Source of the DNA: Azoarcus_F sp036734105 | GTDB taxonomy: Bacteria > Pseudomonadota > Gammaproteobacteria > Burkholderiales > Rhodocyclaceae | Length of the DNA stretch: 64,000 bases | NCBI GenBank assembly: GCA_036734105.1 | Contig: DAIMZH010000011.1 | Coordinates: forward strand, 19,411 to 83,410 | Reading direction: 5' to 3' | Shown: piece by piece, positions 42,500 to 51,987 of the stretch | How positions within the stretch are numbered: position 1 is the first letter of the stretch | How the letters are laid out: each line of letters opens with the position of its first letter | The notes under the pieces: model-generated | What the model was told of the DNA's origin: nothing | The model's database searches: none | What the model saw: the letters and a program-made list of their open reading frames with translations, nothing else | Program-made: the position numbers and the translations under genes

Positions 42500-43789
42500 C
42501 TATGCAGTCAGTGCGCTCGGCACGGTGAAATCAATGTGTCGCGGCGCGGCACGCCCGACCAGGTGTTCTGCCAGTTCTCGGCCAAGCGCGGCGCAATCGG
42601 CAAGCTCGTCATCGGTGGGAATCAGCTTGGCCTTGACGCCGGCCCGGGGCACCCGCAGCTTTAGGCCACGCAGGCGATCCTCGACCAGCTTCACCGCCTC
42701 GCCGCTCCAGCCATAGGAGCCGAATGCAGCGCCGAACTTGCCCTTGACCTTGACCAGCGTCAGCGACGACAGCAGGTCCCACACTGGCTTGACCGCATCG
42801 CCGTTGATGGTGGGCGAGCCGAACACAAGGCCATCGGCCTCCTCGATGAGATCCACAAAGGGGCCGGGATCGCCGCCTGCGATGTCGTAAAGGGATACGC
42901 GCACGCCATCGACGCCTTCGGCCCCGTCGCGCACCGCCTCTGCCATACGCGCGGTGTTGCCATAGGCGCTGATGTAGAACACCAGCAAGGTCTTCTCGCG
43001 CTCACCGGCCTCGTTGGCGAGCAGCGGGGCCGCGAGCTGACGGTAGCGGAGCACATAGTTTTCGGGGGCATCGCGCAACACCGGCCCGTGCGCAGGGGCG
43101 AGCAGGCGCAGCGGCAAGGGCTCGATCAGGTCGAGCGCGGTCAGCACATGCTCGCGGAACGGTCGCATGATGTGCTGGTAGTAGTAGTCGAACGAAAAGC
43201 GGAAGTCGCCGACCAGATCATTGAACAGGCGCGAATCGCAGAAGTGGCAGCCGAAAACGTCGCCGGAGAACAGCAACCCCTCCTCCGCCAGCCAGGTGCA
43301 CTGGGTGTCCGGCCAGTGCAGATAGGGGGTGTGCACAAAGCGCAGGGTGCGACCACCAAGATCGACGCGCGTGTCTTCATCCACCGCCACAATGCAGGTG
43401 TCGTCCAGGCCACTCTTGACCAGGCCCTTGAGCATTTTCAGCGCAGGGGGCGACAGATAGACCCTGGCCTGCGGTGCCGCCTGCAGCAGCGCGGGCAAGG
43501 CGCCGGTGTGATCGGGTTCGAGGTGATTGAGCACGATGGCGCGGATTTCGTCGGGACGACAGCACGCCCACAGACGGGCGAAGAAGTGGTCGGCGAACTC
43601 GGCCTTGACGGTGTCTATCACCGCCACGCCATCGCTGCCGCGTACTGCGTAGGCGTTGTAACTGGTGCCGTTGGCGGTGCGCAGGATGATGTCGAACTGG
43701 CGCAGATCCGGGTCGAGCGCCCCCACCCAATGCACACCGGGGGCGATGAGCACCGGCTCGCCCGGCCGGACCGCTGCTTCGCGGCTCAT
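42500..43789 (-). CDS. flavodiiron protein (FprA type) in the nifB operon
   Basis: Protein of 429 residues: an N-terminal metallo-beta-lactamase-fold diiron domain with the ligand motif NHLEPDHTG near residue 80 and further His/Asp in the SGDVFGCHFCD and APAHGP segments, then a C-terminal flavodoxin domain from about 265 (FYISAYGNTARMAEAV). These enzymes reduce O2 to water or NO to N2O. In a nif operon O2 removal around NifB is the simplest role. It has no rubredoxin domain, so it needs an outside donor, probably one of the neighbouring ferredoxins. Confidence 0.9.
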   Translation of the reverse strand: MSREAAVRPGEPVLIAPGVHWVGALDPDLRQFDIILRTANGTSYNAYAVRGSDGVAVIDTVKAEFADHFFARLWACCRPDEIRAIVLNHLEPDHTGALPALLQAAPQARVYLSPPALKMLKGLVKSGLDDTCIVAVDEDTRVDLGGRTLRFVHTPYLHWPDTQCTWLAEEGLLFSGDVFGCHFCDSRLFNDLVGDFRFSFDYYYQHIMRPFREHVLTALDLIEPLPLRLLAPAHGPVLRDAPENYVLRYRQLAAPLLANEAGEREKTLLVFYISAYGNTARMAEAVRDGAEGVDGVRVSLYDIAGGDPGPFVDLIEEADGLVFGSPTINGDAVKPVWDLLSSLTLVKVKGKFGAAFGSYGWSGEAVKLVEDRLRGLKLRVPRAGVKAKLIPTDDELADCAALGRELAEHLVGRAAPRHIDFTVPSALTA

Positions 43790-43820
43790 GGCGCGGCCTC
43801 CAGCGTGTGCCGCCGGACCA

Positions 43821-44099
43821 TCACGAACGACATTCCAGCGCCCCCCAACGCGCCAGCAGATGCAGCGGAATGCCGGTCAGTGAGCCTGGCGGGTTCATTG
43901 GTTCACCATATTCATCAATGATCGCCCCTTCGATCGGGCAAATCTCGGCGCATTGCGGCAAGTCGTGATCACCAATGCATTCGGTGCACTTGTCGGGGTT
44001 GATGATGAACATCGGGCGTGCCGCGCTGATGGCATGATTGGGACATTGGGCCTCACAGGCATGACAGCCCACGCACAACTCAACGATTTCGAGTGACAT
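43821..44099 (-). CDS. 2[4Fe-4S] ferredoxin following nifB
   Basis: Ferredoxin of 92 residues with CVGCHACEAQCP and the wide motif CTECIGDHDLPQCAEICP. The C-terminal 35 residues form an extra Pro/Leu-rich tail. FdxN-type ferredoxins next to nifB feed the radical SAM reaction; position fits that. Confidence 0.88.
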   Translation of the reverse strand: MSLEIVELCVGCHACEAQCPNHAISAARPMFIINPDKCTECIGDHDLPQCAEICPIEGAIIDEYGEPMNPPGSLTGIPLHLLARWGALECRS

Positions 44100-44110
44100 G
44101 ATGCTTCTCC

Positions 44111-45616
44111 TCAGGCCGCGCTGCGGGCAGTAACAGTTGGGTCAGCCGACAAGACCAGCTTGCCGACAGCAGCCATTTCGTCATACACCGCACGAATCGC
44201 CTCTTCGATCGGCTCCATGGCGTGTTCGCCGTTCGGCTGAATGCCGGCCTTCTCCAGCTCACCCCAAGGCTCGAACCCGATCTTGGAAGCAAGCAACACC
44301 TCGACCCCTTCAAGCGACTTGATGATGCCGCCGAGCACAGTCTCACCATCGCCACACGAGGTGTCGCCCATGCAGTAGGCAGTGCATTTGCGATGCCCGA
44401 GAAAGCGGATGTCGCGCGGGCCGGCCTCGTACACAAGGAACTCGTGGGCATGACCGAAGTGCTCATTGATCACACCACCACCCTTGGTGGCCACCGCGAT
44501 GCGGATGTTGCGCGTGGCCGGAGCGGCAATCTCCGGTTCGGGTGCGAACTTCGGCGCGGCCTTTAGCGCACGCTTCATCTCCAACTCGGAACTGATCGCG
44601 TCATGCACCCTGGCACGCTCTACCATGGCGCTGGCGTAGTCGATCTCCATCGCGTCGATCTTGTCCAGCGTGAACTCGTCACCGCGATCCTCACCCAGCA
44701 TGCCCACCGCGTCGGCACGACACTGGCGACAATGGCGCATCATCGCCATGTCGCCGGCGCAGTCGTCCTGCAGCGCCTGCAGCTCCAGCGGGGTCGGCTC
44801 GCGCTGCCCCATGATGCCGTAGTAGGTGCCGTGCTCGGCCTCGGCGATCAGCGGCATGACGTTGTGCAGGAAGGCACCCTTGGCTTTGACGATCTTCGAC
44901 ACCTCCTTGAGGTGCTGGTCGTTCACACCCGGAATCATCACCGAATTGACCTTCACCAGAATGCCGCGCGCGGTCAGCATCTCCAGCCCCTTCTGCTGCT
45001 GCTCGATTAGGATCTTCGCACCTTCCACACCGCGGATGCGACGGTTATTCCAGAAAACCCATGGGTAAATCTTCGCGCCGATCTCGGGGTCGACGCAGTT
45101 GATGGTGATGGTGACGTGATCGATATTGTGTTTGGCGAGCTCGTCCACACAGTCGGGCAGCGACAAGCCGTTGGTCGACACACACAGCTTGATGTCCGGC
45201 GCCTGCTCGGAGAGCTGGCGAAAGGTTTCGAAGGTGCGCTCGGGGTTGGCCAGCGGATCCCCGGGGCCGGCGATGCCGAGTACCGTCATCTGCGGAATCG
45301 CCGCGGCCACGGCCAGCGTCTTCTTGACCGCCTGGTCCGGCGTCATCAGCTCGGACACCACGCCAGGACGCGACTCGTTGGAACAGTCGTATTTACGATT
45401 ACAGTAGTTGCACTGGATGTTACAGGCTGGCGCCACTGCGACATGCATACGCGCAAAATAGTGATGGGCCTCCTCCGAATAACAGGGGTGGTCCTGCACC
45501 TTGGCGCGGATGTGATCGGGCAGATGAGCAAGGCCATCCGGCGCCGTACCGCAACCACTTTCACTACAACCGCCGGACGCTACTGAGGCGGTGTTGCTGA
45601 TGACCGGGAGTTCCAT
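44111..45616 (-). CDS. nifB: NifB, radical SAM FeMo-co core synthase
   Basis: Makes NifB-co (8Fe-9S-C) from two [4Fe-4S] clusters; 501 residues. The radical SAM motif is CNIQCNYCNRKYDC near residue 70, further cluster Cys are in MRHCRQCRADAVG near 295, and a NifX-like domain begins near 370 (IAVATKGGGVINEHFGHAHEF). ATG 45616 is chosen over the upstream Met because the predicted transcript starts near 45642 and AAGGGGA is next to it. Confidence 0.95.
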   Translation of the reverse strand: MELPVISNTASVASGGCSESGCGTAPDGLAHLPDHIRAKVQDHPCYSEEAHHYFARMHVAVAPACNIQCNYCNRKYDCSNESRPGVVSELMTPDQAVKKTLAVAAAIPQMTVLGIAGPGDPLANPERTFETFRQLSEQAPDIKLCVSTNGLSLPDCVDELAKHNIDHVTITINCVDPEIGAKIYPWVFWNNRRIRGVEGAKILIEQQQKGLEMLTARGILVKVNSVMIPGVNDQHLKEVSKIVKAKGAFLHNVMPLIAEAEHGTYYGIMGQREPTPLELQALQDDCAGDMAMMRHCRQCRADAVGMLGEDRGDEFTLDKIDAMEIDYASAMVERARVHDAISSELEMKRALKAAPKFAPEPEIAAPATRNIRIAVATKGGGVINEHFGHAHEFLVYEAGPRDIRFLGHRKCTAYCMGDTSCGDGETVLGGIIKSLEGVEVLLASKIGFEPWGELEKAGIQPNGEHAMEPIEEAIRAVYDEMAAVGKLVLSADPTVTARSAA

Positions 45617-45652
45617 CGGTGTTCCCCTTGCGATAGCTGACAATCACTGTCT

Positions 45653-45668
45653 CGCAAGCTGCGTGCCA
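45653..45668 (-). promoter_or_regulatory. sigma54 promoter of the nifB operon
   Basis: TGGCACGCAGCTTGCG on the minus strand, a full -24/-12 match, placing the transcription start near 45642. Confidence 0.88.
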
Positions 45669-45729
45669 AATCATCAACACCGAAAAAACACATGTTTTCA
45701 GCGACTTGCCATTCGACCGCTGACAGCTT

Positions 45730-45769
45730 TGTCGTATATCGCACACGCCACAATGTGCGACTCCGTACA
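45730..45769 (-). promoter_or_regulatory. two NifA sites upstream of nifB
   Basis: TGTCGTATATCGCACA (45730-45745) and TGTGCGACTCCGTACA (45754-45769) both fit TGT-N10-ACA and lie 62-100 bases upstream of the nifB -24 element. The outer site ends eight bases before the nifA stop codon. Confidence 0.75.
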
Positions 45770-45777
45770 AGCCGGGT

Positions 45778-47340
45778 TCAGATCTGGCGCACCTTGATGT
45801 TTAGCGTCTGGATGCGGTAGGCAATCTGGCGTGGCGTCATGTCGAGCAGCCGCGCCGCCTTGGCCTGCACCCAACCAGCCTGCTCCAGCGCGGCAATCAC
45901 GCGCTCACGTTCGTCCAGTTCGGGGTCGTCCAGCTTCACCGCATCGCCGCCGCGCATGCCGGACACCCGCTCCTCGATACCCGCCATCAACATCAGGTCG
46001 CGGTCGATGACGCCGTCTTCACTCATCACGGCGGCGCGCTCTATGCAGTTTTCGAGTTCGCGCACGTTGCCTGGCCAACTGTGATGCAGCAACACCCTGA
46101 CCGCCTCTTCCGACAGGTCCAGCCTGCGCCCCTGCGAATCGCCGACTTTCTCGACCAGGTGCCTGGCAATATCGGGGATGTCTGCGACGCGTTCGCGCAA
46201 GGGCGGCAGATTGATCGCCATGACATTCAGACGGTAATACAAATCTTCTCGAAAACGGCCATGCTCTACCTCATTCTCCAGATCGCGGTTGGTCGCGGCG
46301 ATGACACGCACATCGACACGCACGCTGCGGTCTCCACCAACCCGTTCGAGCTCACCTTCCTGCAGCACGCGCAACAGTTTGGCCTGAAACGACGGAGATA
46401 TTTCGCCGATTTCATCGAGGAACAGTGAGCCGTTGTCAGCCAGCTCGAAGCGCCCCTTGCGCTGACCGACGGCACCGGTGAAGGCTCCTTTTTCGTGCCC
46501 GAAAAGTTCGGATTCGAGCAGATTTTCGGGCAGGGCCGCGCAGTTGAGCTTGACGAAGGGTCCAGCCGCGCGCGGCGAGTTGTAATGAATGGCCTGGGCG
46601 ATCAGCTCCTTGCCGGTGCCGGTTTCGCCTCTGACCAGCACCGTTGTATTCCACTTGGAGACCAGACGCACTTGCTGAAAGATCTGCTTCATGCGGCTTG
46701 TATGGCCAACGATACTGTCAAAACCAAAGCGGTTTCTGACCGCTCTTCGCAAGGTGTCTCGTTCCTCGGCAATATCGCTCGGCGCTTCAGTGCCCGGCGA
46801 GTTCAACCTGAGCAATTGCCCCATCAGGTTGGCCACCATTTCGGCCAGGTAAGCGTGATCCGCCAGACGCGCACTATCAACCGCAGCAAGCTGAACTGCG
46901 AGCACACCTCTGGTGTTCAGCCCCTGCCTGACCGGCATGCCGATGAATGGGGCTTCAACATCAAAACAGACTGCCACTGAGTGATGTTCCGGATCATCGG
47001 CAAGCCGTGTCAACACCAGCGGCCTGCCACTGCTGCGCAGTTTGCCAATCAGCCCCTCCCGGTCCGGAACGGTGACACCCGCCAACGCCTGCATATCCAC
47101 ACCATGCCACACCTTGACGCCTTTGGCGGTATCACTCGCGCCGTCAAGCATCACCACCGCACGGCAAAAACCACACTCCTCGTCGAGCACCCGCAGCACT
47201 GCCGAAAGAGATTCACTCACTGTCAGGTTACGCGATAAGACCCGGCTGACGCGATACATGGCCTCAAGCGCCAACTGCAACCAAGTGGCACGAGCATCAT
47301 CCACGCCCGTGCCGGTGCTACAGGAGCCGTCGGCACTCAT
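45778..47340 (-). CDS. nifA: nitrogen fixation activator NifA
   Basis: Sigma54-dependent enhancer-binding protein of 520 residues: GAF domain (about 30-175), AAA+ domain (about 210-440) with Walker A GETGTGKE, the sigma54-contacting GAFTGA loop and Walker B LFLDEIGE, then a Fis-type HTH at the end (AAARLLDMTPRQIAYRIQ region). The linker between AAA+ and HTH lacks the cysteine pair of O2-sensitive NifA, consistent with control by NifL. It overlaps nifL by four bases. Confidence 0.95.
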   Translation of the reverse strand: MSADGSCSTGTGVDDARATWLQLALEAMYRVSRVLSRNLTVSESLSAVLRVLDEECGFCRAVVMLDGASDTAKGVKVWHGVDMQALAGVTVPDREGLIGKLRSSGRPLVLTRLADDPEHHSVAVCFDVEAPFIGMPVRQGLNTRGVLAVQLAAVDSARLADHAYLAEMVANLMGQLLRLNSPGTEAPSDIAEERDTLRRAVRNRFGFDSIVGHTSRMKQIFQQVRLVSKWNTTVLVRGETGTGKELIAQAIHYNSPRAAGPFVKLNCAALPENLLESELFGHEKGAFTGAVGQRKGRFELADNGSLFLDEIGEISPSFQAKLLRVLQEGELERVGGDRSVRVDVRVIAATNRDLENEVEHGRFREDLYYRLNVMAINLPPLRERVADIPDIARHLVEKVGDSQGRRLDLSEEAVRVLLHHSWPGNVRELENCIERAAVMSEDGVIDRDLMLMAGIEERVSGMRGGDAVKLDDPELDERERVIAALEQAGWVQAKAARLLDMTPRQIAYRIQTLNIKVRQI

Positions 47341-48890
47341 TCAAGTGCCTCCAGTTCAACAAGGGTTTCACTACGCACCGGGAAATTCAGCACCACCCTG
47401 CATCCGCCGAGGTGATCGCCGTCGATATAGATCACTCCGCGATGGCGGCTGACGGTTTCCTGCGCCATCGACAGCCCGACGCCGCGTGTCATGCGCCCAT
47501 CCCGCTTGGTGGAAAAGAAGGGCTCGAACACCTTGATGCGCAAATGCTCGGGTATGCCAGGCCCGGTATCGCATACCTCCACCTCGACCCGACCACTTCG
47601 GGCCGAAGTGCGGATCAGCAAGGACCGCTGAACCCAACCTTTGACATTCATCGCCTCTATCGCGTTGCTGACGAGTTGCCGGAACAGCGAGCGCAAAGCC
47701 TCCGGATCACCCATCATGACAGGCAGCACACGCGCAGGCTGCCAATCGACCGTAATACCTGCCGACAGCAAGTTTCCGGTTTCCAGCATCAGCACATCGC
47801 GCATCACCTCGTTGAGATTGACCAGGCTGATCTCGGTGACCGGCTCAGGGGGAATGGTGTCGCGTAGCGTGGAAATGGCGTTCTCACCCGCAATCCGTGC
47901 CTCATCAAGCGCTTGCAACAGCGGGTCAGTCCGGGCGCCTGCACCAAGACGACGGCGCTGCAGACCTGCCGCCACAGAAATCAGATTGACCGGCCCCTGC
48001 AATTGAAACACCGCAGCCGACAAGGACTCACGCAATGCGTCGGCAAATTCCGAGGCGGACAGATGCTCGCGCATGGTGGACAGCCTCAAGGCCTCCTCCT
48101 GTCGTCTCAACGCGGTGATGTCGTGCAACACCATCAGCATGTAGTCACGTGTTGCATCACCGTAAAAGCTGTCAGGTGAAGCAGAGTGCTCTTCAAACCA
48201 GCACAGTGAACAGTGATACCAGCGGTCATCACCGTTGGCGCGCTGAAAATGCACTTCTTGCGCATGCAAGGCGCGGCGGTGTGCCACCGCATACCTGAAG
48301 CTGTCGCCCAGGGTCTGGCGCAGGTTCTCAAGCACCGTGATCGCAGGCTCACGTACACCTAGTTCAAGCGCCACCTTGCGATACGCCGGGTTGTCCAGCA
48401 CCACTTCACTATTGCCAATCATCAGCGCCACCGCGACCGGTGCCACCGACACGACCGACTCTATCAGTTGCTTGTGATTCAACAACTGGCACGACTGCCG
48501 GTGCTCTTCGGTCACATCGCGGTGCATCCCGAGATAGTGCACTTCGCCGCCGGGGTCTCCGGGCGTCCTTATCGGGGTCACGGTAAGCTCTGCAATATAT
48601 GGCGTACCGTCCTTGCGCCGGTTGAGCAAGCGTCCCGACCAGGGCTCGCCCGCTGCCAGTGCCTTCCACAAGGCTTCGTACACTTCCCTCGGCGTCTTGC
48701 TGTAAGACAGCAGGGACTGGTTGCGGCCAATCACCTCGTGCGCCGGATAGCCAGTGATCCGGCTGAATGCCGGATTGACAAACAGCACGCGAGCCTTGGC
48801 GTCGGTTATGGCAATCGCCACCGCTGACTGTTCGACAGCGTGGTGAAAGAGCGCGTCCGCTAACGGTCCCGAAGCACTTGGCGTTTCCAT
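47337..48890 (-). CDS. nifL: NifL, redox-sensing anti-activator of NifA
   Basis: Protein of 517 residues with two PAS domains (about 14-130, the first probably FAD-binding; and 140-255) and a C-terminal histidine-kinase-like ATP-binding domain with SNAIEAM, DTGPGIPE, FEPFFSTK and GVGLSMA motifs. NifL binds NifA under oxidising or N-rich conditions. ATG 48890 follows AAAGGGG; the upstream 20 codons would lie before the promoter at 48923. Confidence 0.92.
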   Translation of the reverse strand: METPSASGPLADALFHHAVEQSAVAIAITDAKARVLFVNPAFSRITGYPAHEVIGRNQSLLSYSKTPREVYEALWKALAAGEPWSGRLLNRRKDGTPYIAELTVTPIRTPGDPGGEVHYLGMHRDVTEEHRQSCQLLNHKQLIESVVSVAPVAVALMIGNSEVVLDNPAYRKVALELGVREPAITVLENLRQTLGDSFRYAVAHRRALHAQEVHFQRANGDDRWYHCSLCWFEEHSASPDSFYGDATRDYMLMVLHDITALRRQEEALRLSTMREHLSASEFADALRESLSAAVFQLQGPVNLISVAAGLQRRRLGAGARTDPLLQALDEARIAGENAISTLRDTIPPEPVTEISLVNLNEVMRDVLMLETGNLLSAGITVDWQPARVLPVMMGDPEALRSLFRQLVSNAIEAMNVKGWVQRSLLIRTSARSGRVEVEVCDTGPGIPEHLRIKVFEPFFSTKRDGRMTRGVGLSMAQETVSRHRGVIYIDGDHLGGCRVVLNFPVRSETLVELEALE

Positions 48891-48922
48891 GACTGACCCC
48901 TTTGTTATGTCAACTTTTTTCA

Positions 48923-48938
48923 AGCACTTTCCGTGCCA
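48923..48938 (-). promoter_or_regulatory. sigma54 promoter of nifLA
   Basis: TGGCACGGAAAGTGCT on the minus strand has the full -24 box and GC at -12 (with TGCT instead of TTGC). Transcription would start near 48912, about 22 bases before nifL. In Klebsiella this promoter is NtrC-driven; no clear NtrC site is seen here. Confidence 0.65.
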
Positions 48939-49025
48939 CGAAATACGCAAACCAGCACTCGCCGGAACCCCTGGAAGCCGGTCAGGAAAGCACCGCGCAA
49001 TCGGCTGGTTCAGGCACTCCGGCTT

Positions 49026-49041
49026 TGTCGGTTTTGCGACA
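49026..49041. promoter_or_regulatory. NifA site between the divergent nifL and rnfA promoters
   Basis: TGTCGGTTTTGCGACA fits TGT-N10-ACA. It lies 88 bases from the nifL -24 box and 96 bases from the rnfA -24 box, so one bound NifA could reach either promoter. The 356-base region 48891-49246 holds no gene. Confidence 0.75.
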
Positions 49042-49136
49042 AAACCACGCCTGATGAGGTGATCTGCACAGCCGCAATGAACAACCAGACACCGCGTTTA
49101 CTGAGTATTTCAGGGCTTTTCAGGCCGCAGCCTTGC

Positions 49137-49152
49137 TGGCACAAGTCATGCT
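49137..49152 (+). promoter_or_regulatory. sigma54 promoter of the rnf operon
   Basis: TGGCACAAGTCATGCT has the full -24 box and GC at the right distance. The predicted start near 49163 gives an 84-base leader before rnfA. Confidence 0.7.
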
Positions 49153-49246
49153 GACCACCACTGTGTCGGCTCCAGACGGTTTGGCAACAGACCAATTTGA
49201 TGGGGTCCTGAATGATCGTATCCGCGATCATCGCAAGGAGAATCCA

Positions 49247-49828
49247 ATGAGCGAATGGTTGATACTTTTACTGGGCACCGCTCTGGTCAACAACGTGGTG
49301 CTGGTCAAGTTTCTCGGGCTATGCCCCTTCATGGGGGTATCGCGCAAGATCGACAGCGCACTGGGAATGGGCCTGGCCACCACGTTTGTACTCACCCTGA
49401 CCTGCGCGCTGAGCTGGATGCTTGAACGCTGGCTGCTGGTGCCGCTAGGGCTTGAATACCTGCGCATCCTGAGTTTCGTCATGGTAATTGCGGCCAGCGT
49501 GCAATTTGTCGAACTGGCAATCCGCAAGAACGCACCCGAGCTGTATCGGGTGCTTGGCATCTATCTGCCGCTCATCACCACCAACTGCGCAGTGCTTGGC
49601 GTGGCATTGCTGAACATTCAAGAGGGCAGCGGCTTTGTCAGCAGCGTCATGTTCGGTCTCGGCTCGGCCATCGGCTTCACGCTCGTGCTGCTGATGTTTG
49701 CTGGCCTGCGCGAAAGATTGGCACTGACCAACGTGCCCGCAGCCTTTGTCGGCACACCCATCGCATTCATCACGGCTGGCCTGATGTCCCTGGCTTTCAT
49801 GGGATTCGCCGGCCTCGACCAACACTGA
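49247..49828 (+). CDS. rnfA: Rnf electron-transport complex subunit RnfA
   Basis: Inner-membrane subunit of 193 residues with six hydrophobic segments and the family motifs LVNNVVLVKFLGLCPFMGVS and TTNCAVLGVAL, each with a conserved Cys for the intramembrane cluster. The Rnf complex uses ion-motive force to reduce ferredoxin from NADH for nitrogenase. AAGGAG precedes ATG 49247. Confidence 0.94.
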   Translation: MSEWLILLLGTALVNNVVLVKFLGLCPFMGVSRKIDSALGMGLATTFVLTLTCALSWMLERWLLVPLGLEYLRILSFVMVIAASVQFVELAIRKNAPELYRVLGIYLPLITTNCAVLGVALLNIQEGSGFVSSVMFGLGSAIGFTLVLLMFAGLRERLALTNVPAAFVGTPIAFITAGLMSLAFMGFAGLDQH

Positions 49829-49846
49829 CCCAATGGAGGCAACATC

Positions 49847-50395
49847 ATGCTCTTGGCACTCATAAGCCTGTCCAGCCTCGGCTTGATTCTCGGCCTCATT
49901 CTTGGGCTGGCCTCACGCCACTTCCATGTCGAAACCATTGGCATGCAGGCCGAACTCGAAGCCATGCTACCCGGCACAAACTGCGGCCAATGCGGCTATC
50001 CCGGTTGCGCTGGCGCAGCCACCGCCCTGGCCAACGGTGAAGCTGACGCCAGTTGCTGCCCCCCTGGCGGCAAGCAACTGGCGACACAACTGGCCGAACG
50101 CCTCGGGCTCGTGCTCAACGCTGACAACATGAACACGCCAAGCCCGCAGATCGCGCTGGTGCGCGAGGATATCTGCATTGGCTGCACCAAGTGCTTCAAG
50201 GTCTGCCCCACAGACGCCGTGCTTGGAGCCGCCAAGCAGATTCATGCGGTCATCCGCGAAGCGTGCACCGGATGCGCCAAGTGCGAACACATCTGCCCGA
50301 CTGGTGCCATCGAACTGGAGCCGGTTCCGGTCACGCCGCAGAGCTGGGTCTGGCCCCACCCCGAACAATGCCGCACTGCCCCAATGCCAGCCTGA
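49847..50395 (+). CDS. rnfB: Rnf complex Fe-S subunit RnfB
   Basis: Protein of 182 residues: an N-terminal membrane helix (about 1-22), a 4Fe-4S motif NCGQCGYPGCAG near 45 with a further Cys, and two ferredoxin motifs CIGCTKCFKVCP and CTGCAKCEHICP near 108-150. It takes part in ferredoxin reduction at the membrane. Confidence 0.94.
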   Translation: MLLALISLSSLGLILGLILGLASRHFHVETIGMQAELEAMLPGTNCGQCGYPGCAGAATALANGEADASCCPPGGKQLATQLAERLGLVLNADNMNTPSPQIALVREDICIGCTKCFKVCPTDAVLGAAKQIHAVIREACTGCAKCEHICPTGAIELEPVPVTPQSWVWPHPEQCRTAPMPA

Positions 50396-50481
50396 CCCGA
50401 AACCTGTTGCCATAATCTACGCGGGTTGTCACCTGCTGGCCCGGCCTATCAAAATGGCTTCACACCGGAGTGTGTTTCATC

Positions 50482-51987
50482 ATGAACTCACCAGAACCGA
50501 CACAATTCGCCAGACTGATGCGCCACCTCAAGCGCTGGGGGGCACACCCGGACAGCCATAAGCAACCTGCCGCCGATACCGCCATCACCAGCGTCCCACT
50601 GCCGCGGCTGCTCACCTTGCATCTGGCGCAGCATATCGGTGCGCCTGCACGCCCGGTGGTAAAAAAAGGCGATCGCGTGTTGCGCGGCCAATTGATCGCC
50701 GAGGCACAGGGGCCGATTTCGGCACCCTTGCATGCCTCTTCATCCGGCACGGTGCTGGGCATGGTCGAGGCTCCCAGCGCCCATCCATCAGGCATCGAAG
50801 CTGCTGCCATACAGATTGAACCTGACGGGCTGGATGAAGCACTGCTGACCGAAGCAACCGACCCCTTTACGCTGACACCCGTCGAGATCTCGCGCCGCGT
50901 CGCGGCAGCCGGCATTGTTGGCCTGGGAGGTGCCGCCTTTCCAGCATCGGTCAAGCTCGCGCTTGGCCAGCGCCAGCCGATCCCGACCTTGATCATAAAT
51001 GGCGGCGAGTGCGAACCCTATCTGTCATGTGATGACCGGCTGATGCGCGAACGTCCCGAGCAGGTGGTTGACGGCAGTCGCATCATCTTGCGGGCGATAG
51101 GCGGCAAGCACGTTCTGATTGGCGTCGAAAACAACAAGCCTGAAGCCATAGCCGCTTTGAAGGCGGCAGCGCAGCCCTTCCAAGAAGTGAAGGTTGTCGC
51201 AGTGCCAAGCCGCTATCCGATGGGCTCGGAGAAACAACTGGTAGCCTGGCTGACAGGTCATGAGATTCCATCAAACGGTCGCGCTGCCGACCTCGGCGTC
51301 ACCGTCCAGAATGTGGCCACGGCTGCCGCCATACACCGTGCCTTCCGTTGCGGTGAGGCGCTTACCAGCCGGATCGTCACGGTTTCGGGTGGCGCGGTCA
51401 GAGCTCCGCGCAATCTGGAAGTGCGGCTTGGCACTCCCATTTCGGCGCTGTTCGACTTCTGCGGTGGCCTGAAAAGCCCACCTGCCAGACTCATCATGGG
51501 TGGTCCGATGATGGGCACCCGCATCAACCGCCTGGATACACCAATAGTCAAAGGCTCCGGAGGCGTGCTGGCGTTGACGCCGGACGAGATCGCCACCCCT
51601 GACGCTGCCGCCGCATGCATACGCTGTGGCGCTTGTGTGAGTGCCTGTCCAATCGGCCTGCTACCGCTTGAAATGTCTGCCCGTATCCGCGCTGGCGACC
51701 TGGCTGCCTCCGCCAGCATTGGCCTCAAGGACTGCATTGGTTGCGGCACCTGTGCCTTTGTCTGCCCTTCAAGAATTCCGTTGGCGCAATACTTCAACCA
51801 TGCCAAGGGAGAGCTTGCCGCGCGTGACCGGGACCAGTTGAAGCAGGCCTCATTTCGCGAACTGGCTCAGGCCAGAAGCGCCCGGATGGCGCACGAGGCC
51901 CGTGAAAAGGCCGAGGCTGCGGCGCGGCGCAAGGCCGAACGCGAACGAGCCAGGGCAGAAGCCAGAAAAGAGGAGGCCAGGGCATGA
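50482..51987 (+). CDS. rnfC: Rnf complex NADH-binding subunit RnfC
   Basis: Protein of 501 residues with the NADH/FMN-binding fold (GLGGAAFPASVKL near 145 and INGGECEPYLSCDD near 175), an SLBB region, and two 4Fe-4S motifs, CIRCGACVSACP and CIGCGTCAFVCP, from about 378. The C-terminus is a charged Ala/Arg/Glu helix. I use ATG 50482, although GTG 50470 is in frame. Overlaps rnfD by four bases. Confidence 0.93.
   Translation: MNSPEPTQFARLMRHLKRWGAHPDSHKQPAADTAITSVPLPRLLTLHLAQHIGAPARPVVKKGDRVLRGQLIAEAQGPISAPLHASSSGTVLGMVEAPSAHPSGIEAAAIQIEPDGLDEALLTEATDPFTLTPVEISRRVAAAGIVGLGGAAFPASVKLALGQRQPIPTLIINGGECEPYLSCDDRLMRERPEQVVDGSRIILRAIGGKHVLIGVENNKPEAIAALKAAAQPFQEVKVVAVPSRYPMGSEKQLVAWLTGHEIPSNGRAADLGVTVQNVATAAAIHRAFRCGEALTSRIVTVSGGAVRAPRNLEVRLGTPISALFDFCGGLKSPPARLIMGGPMMGTRINRLDTPIVKGSGGVLALTPDEIATPDAAAACIRCGACVSACPIGLLPLEMSARIRAGDLAASASIGLKDCIGCGTCAFVCPSRIPLAQYFNHAKGELAARDRDQLKQASFRELAQARSARMAHEAREKAEAAARRKAERERARAEARKEEARA

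Noticed and set aside
48960..49020. NtrC-type site upstream of nifL
   Set aside because: Only an isolated GCACC half with a poor second half; not enough to call.
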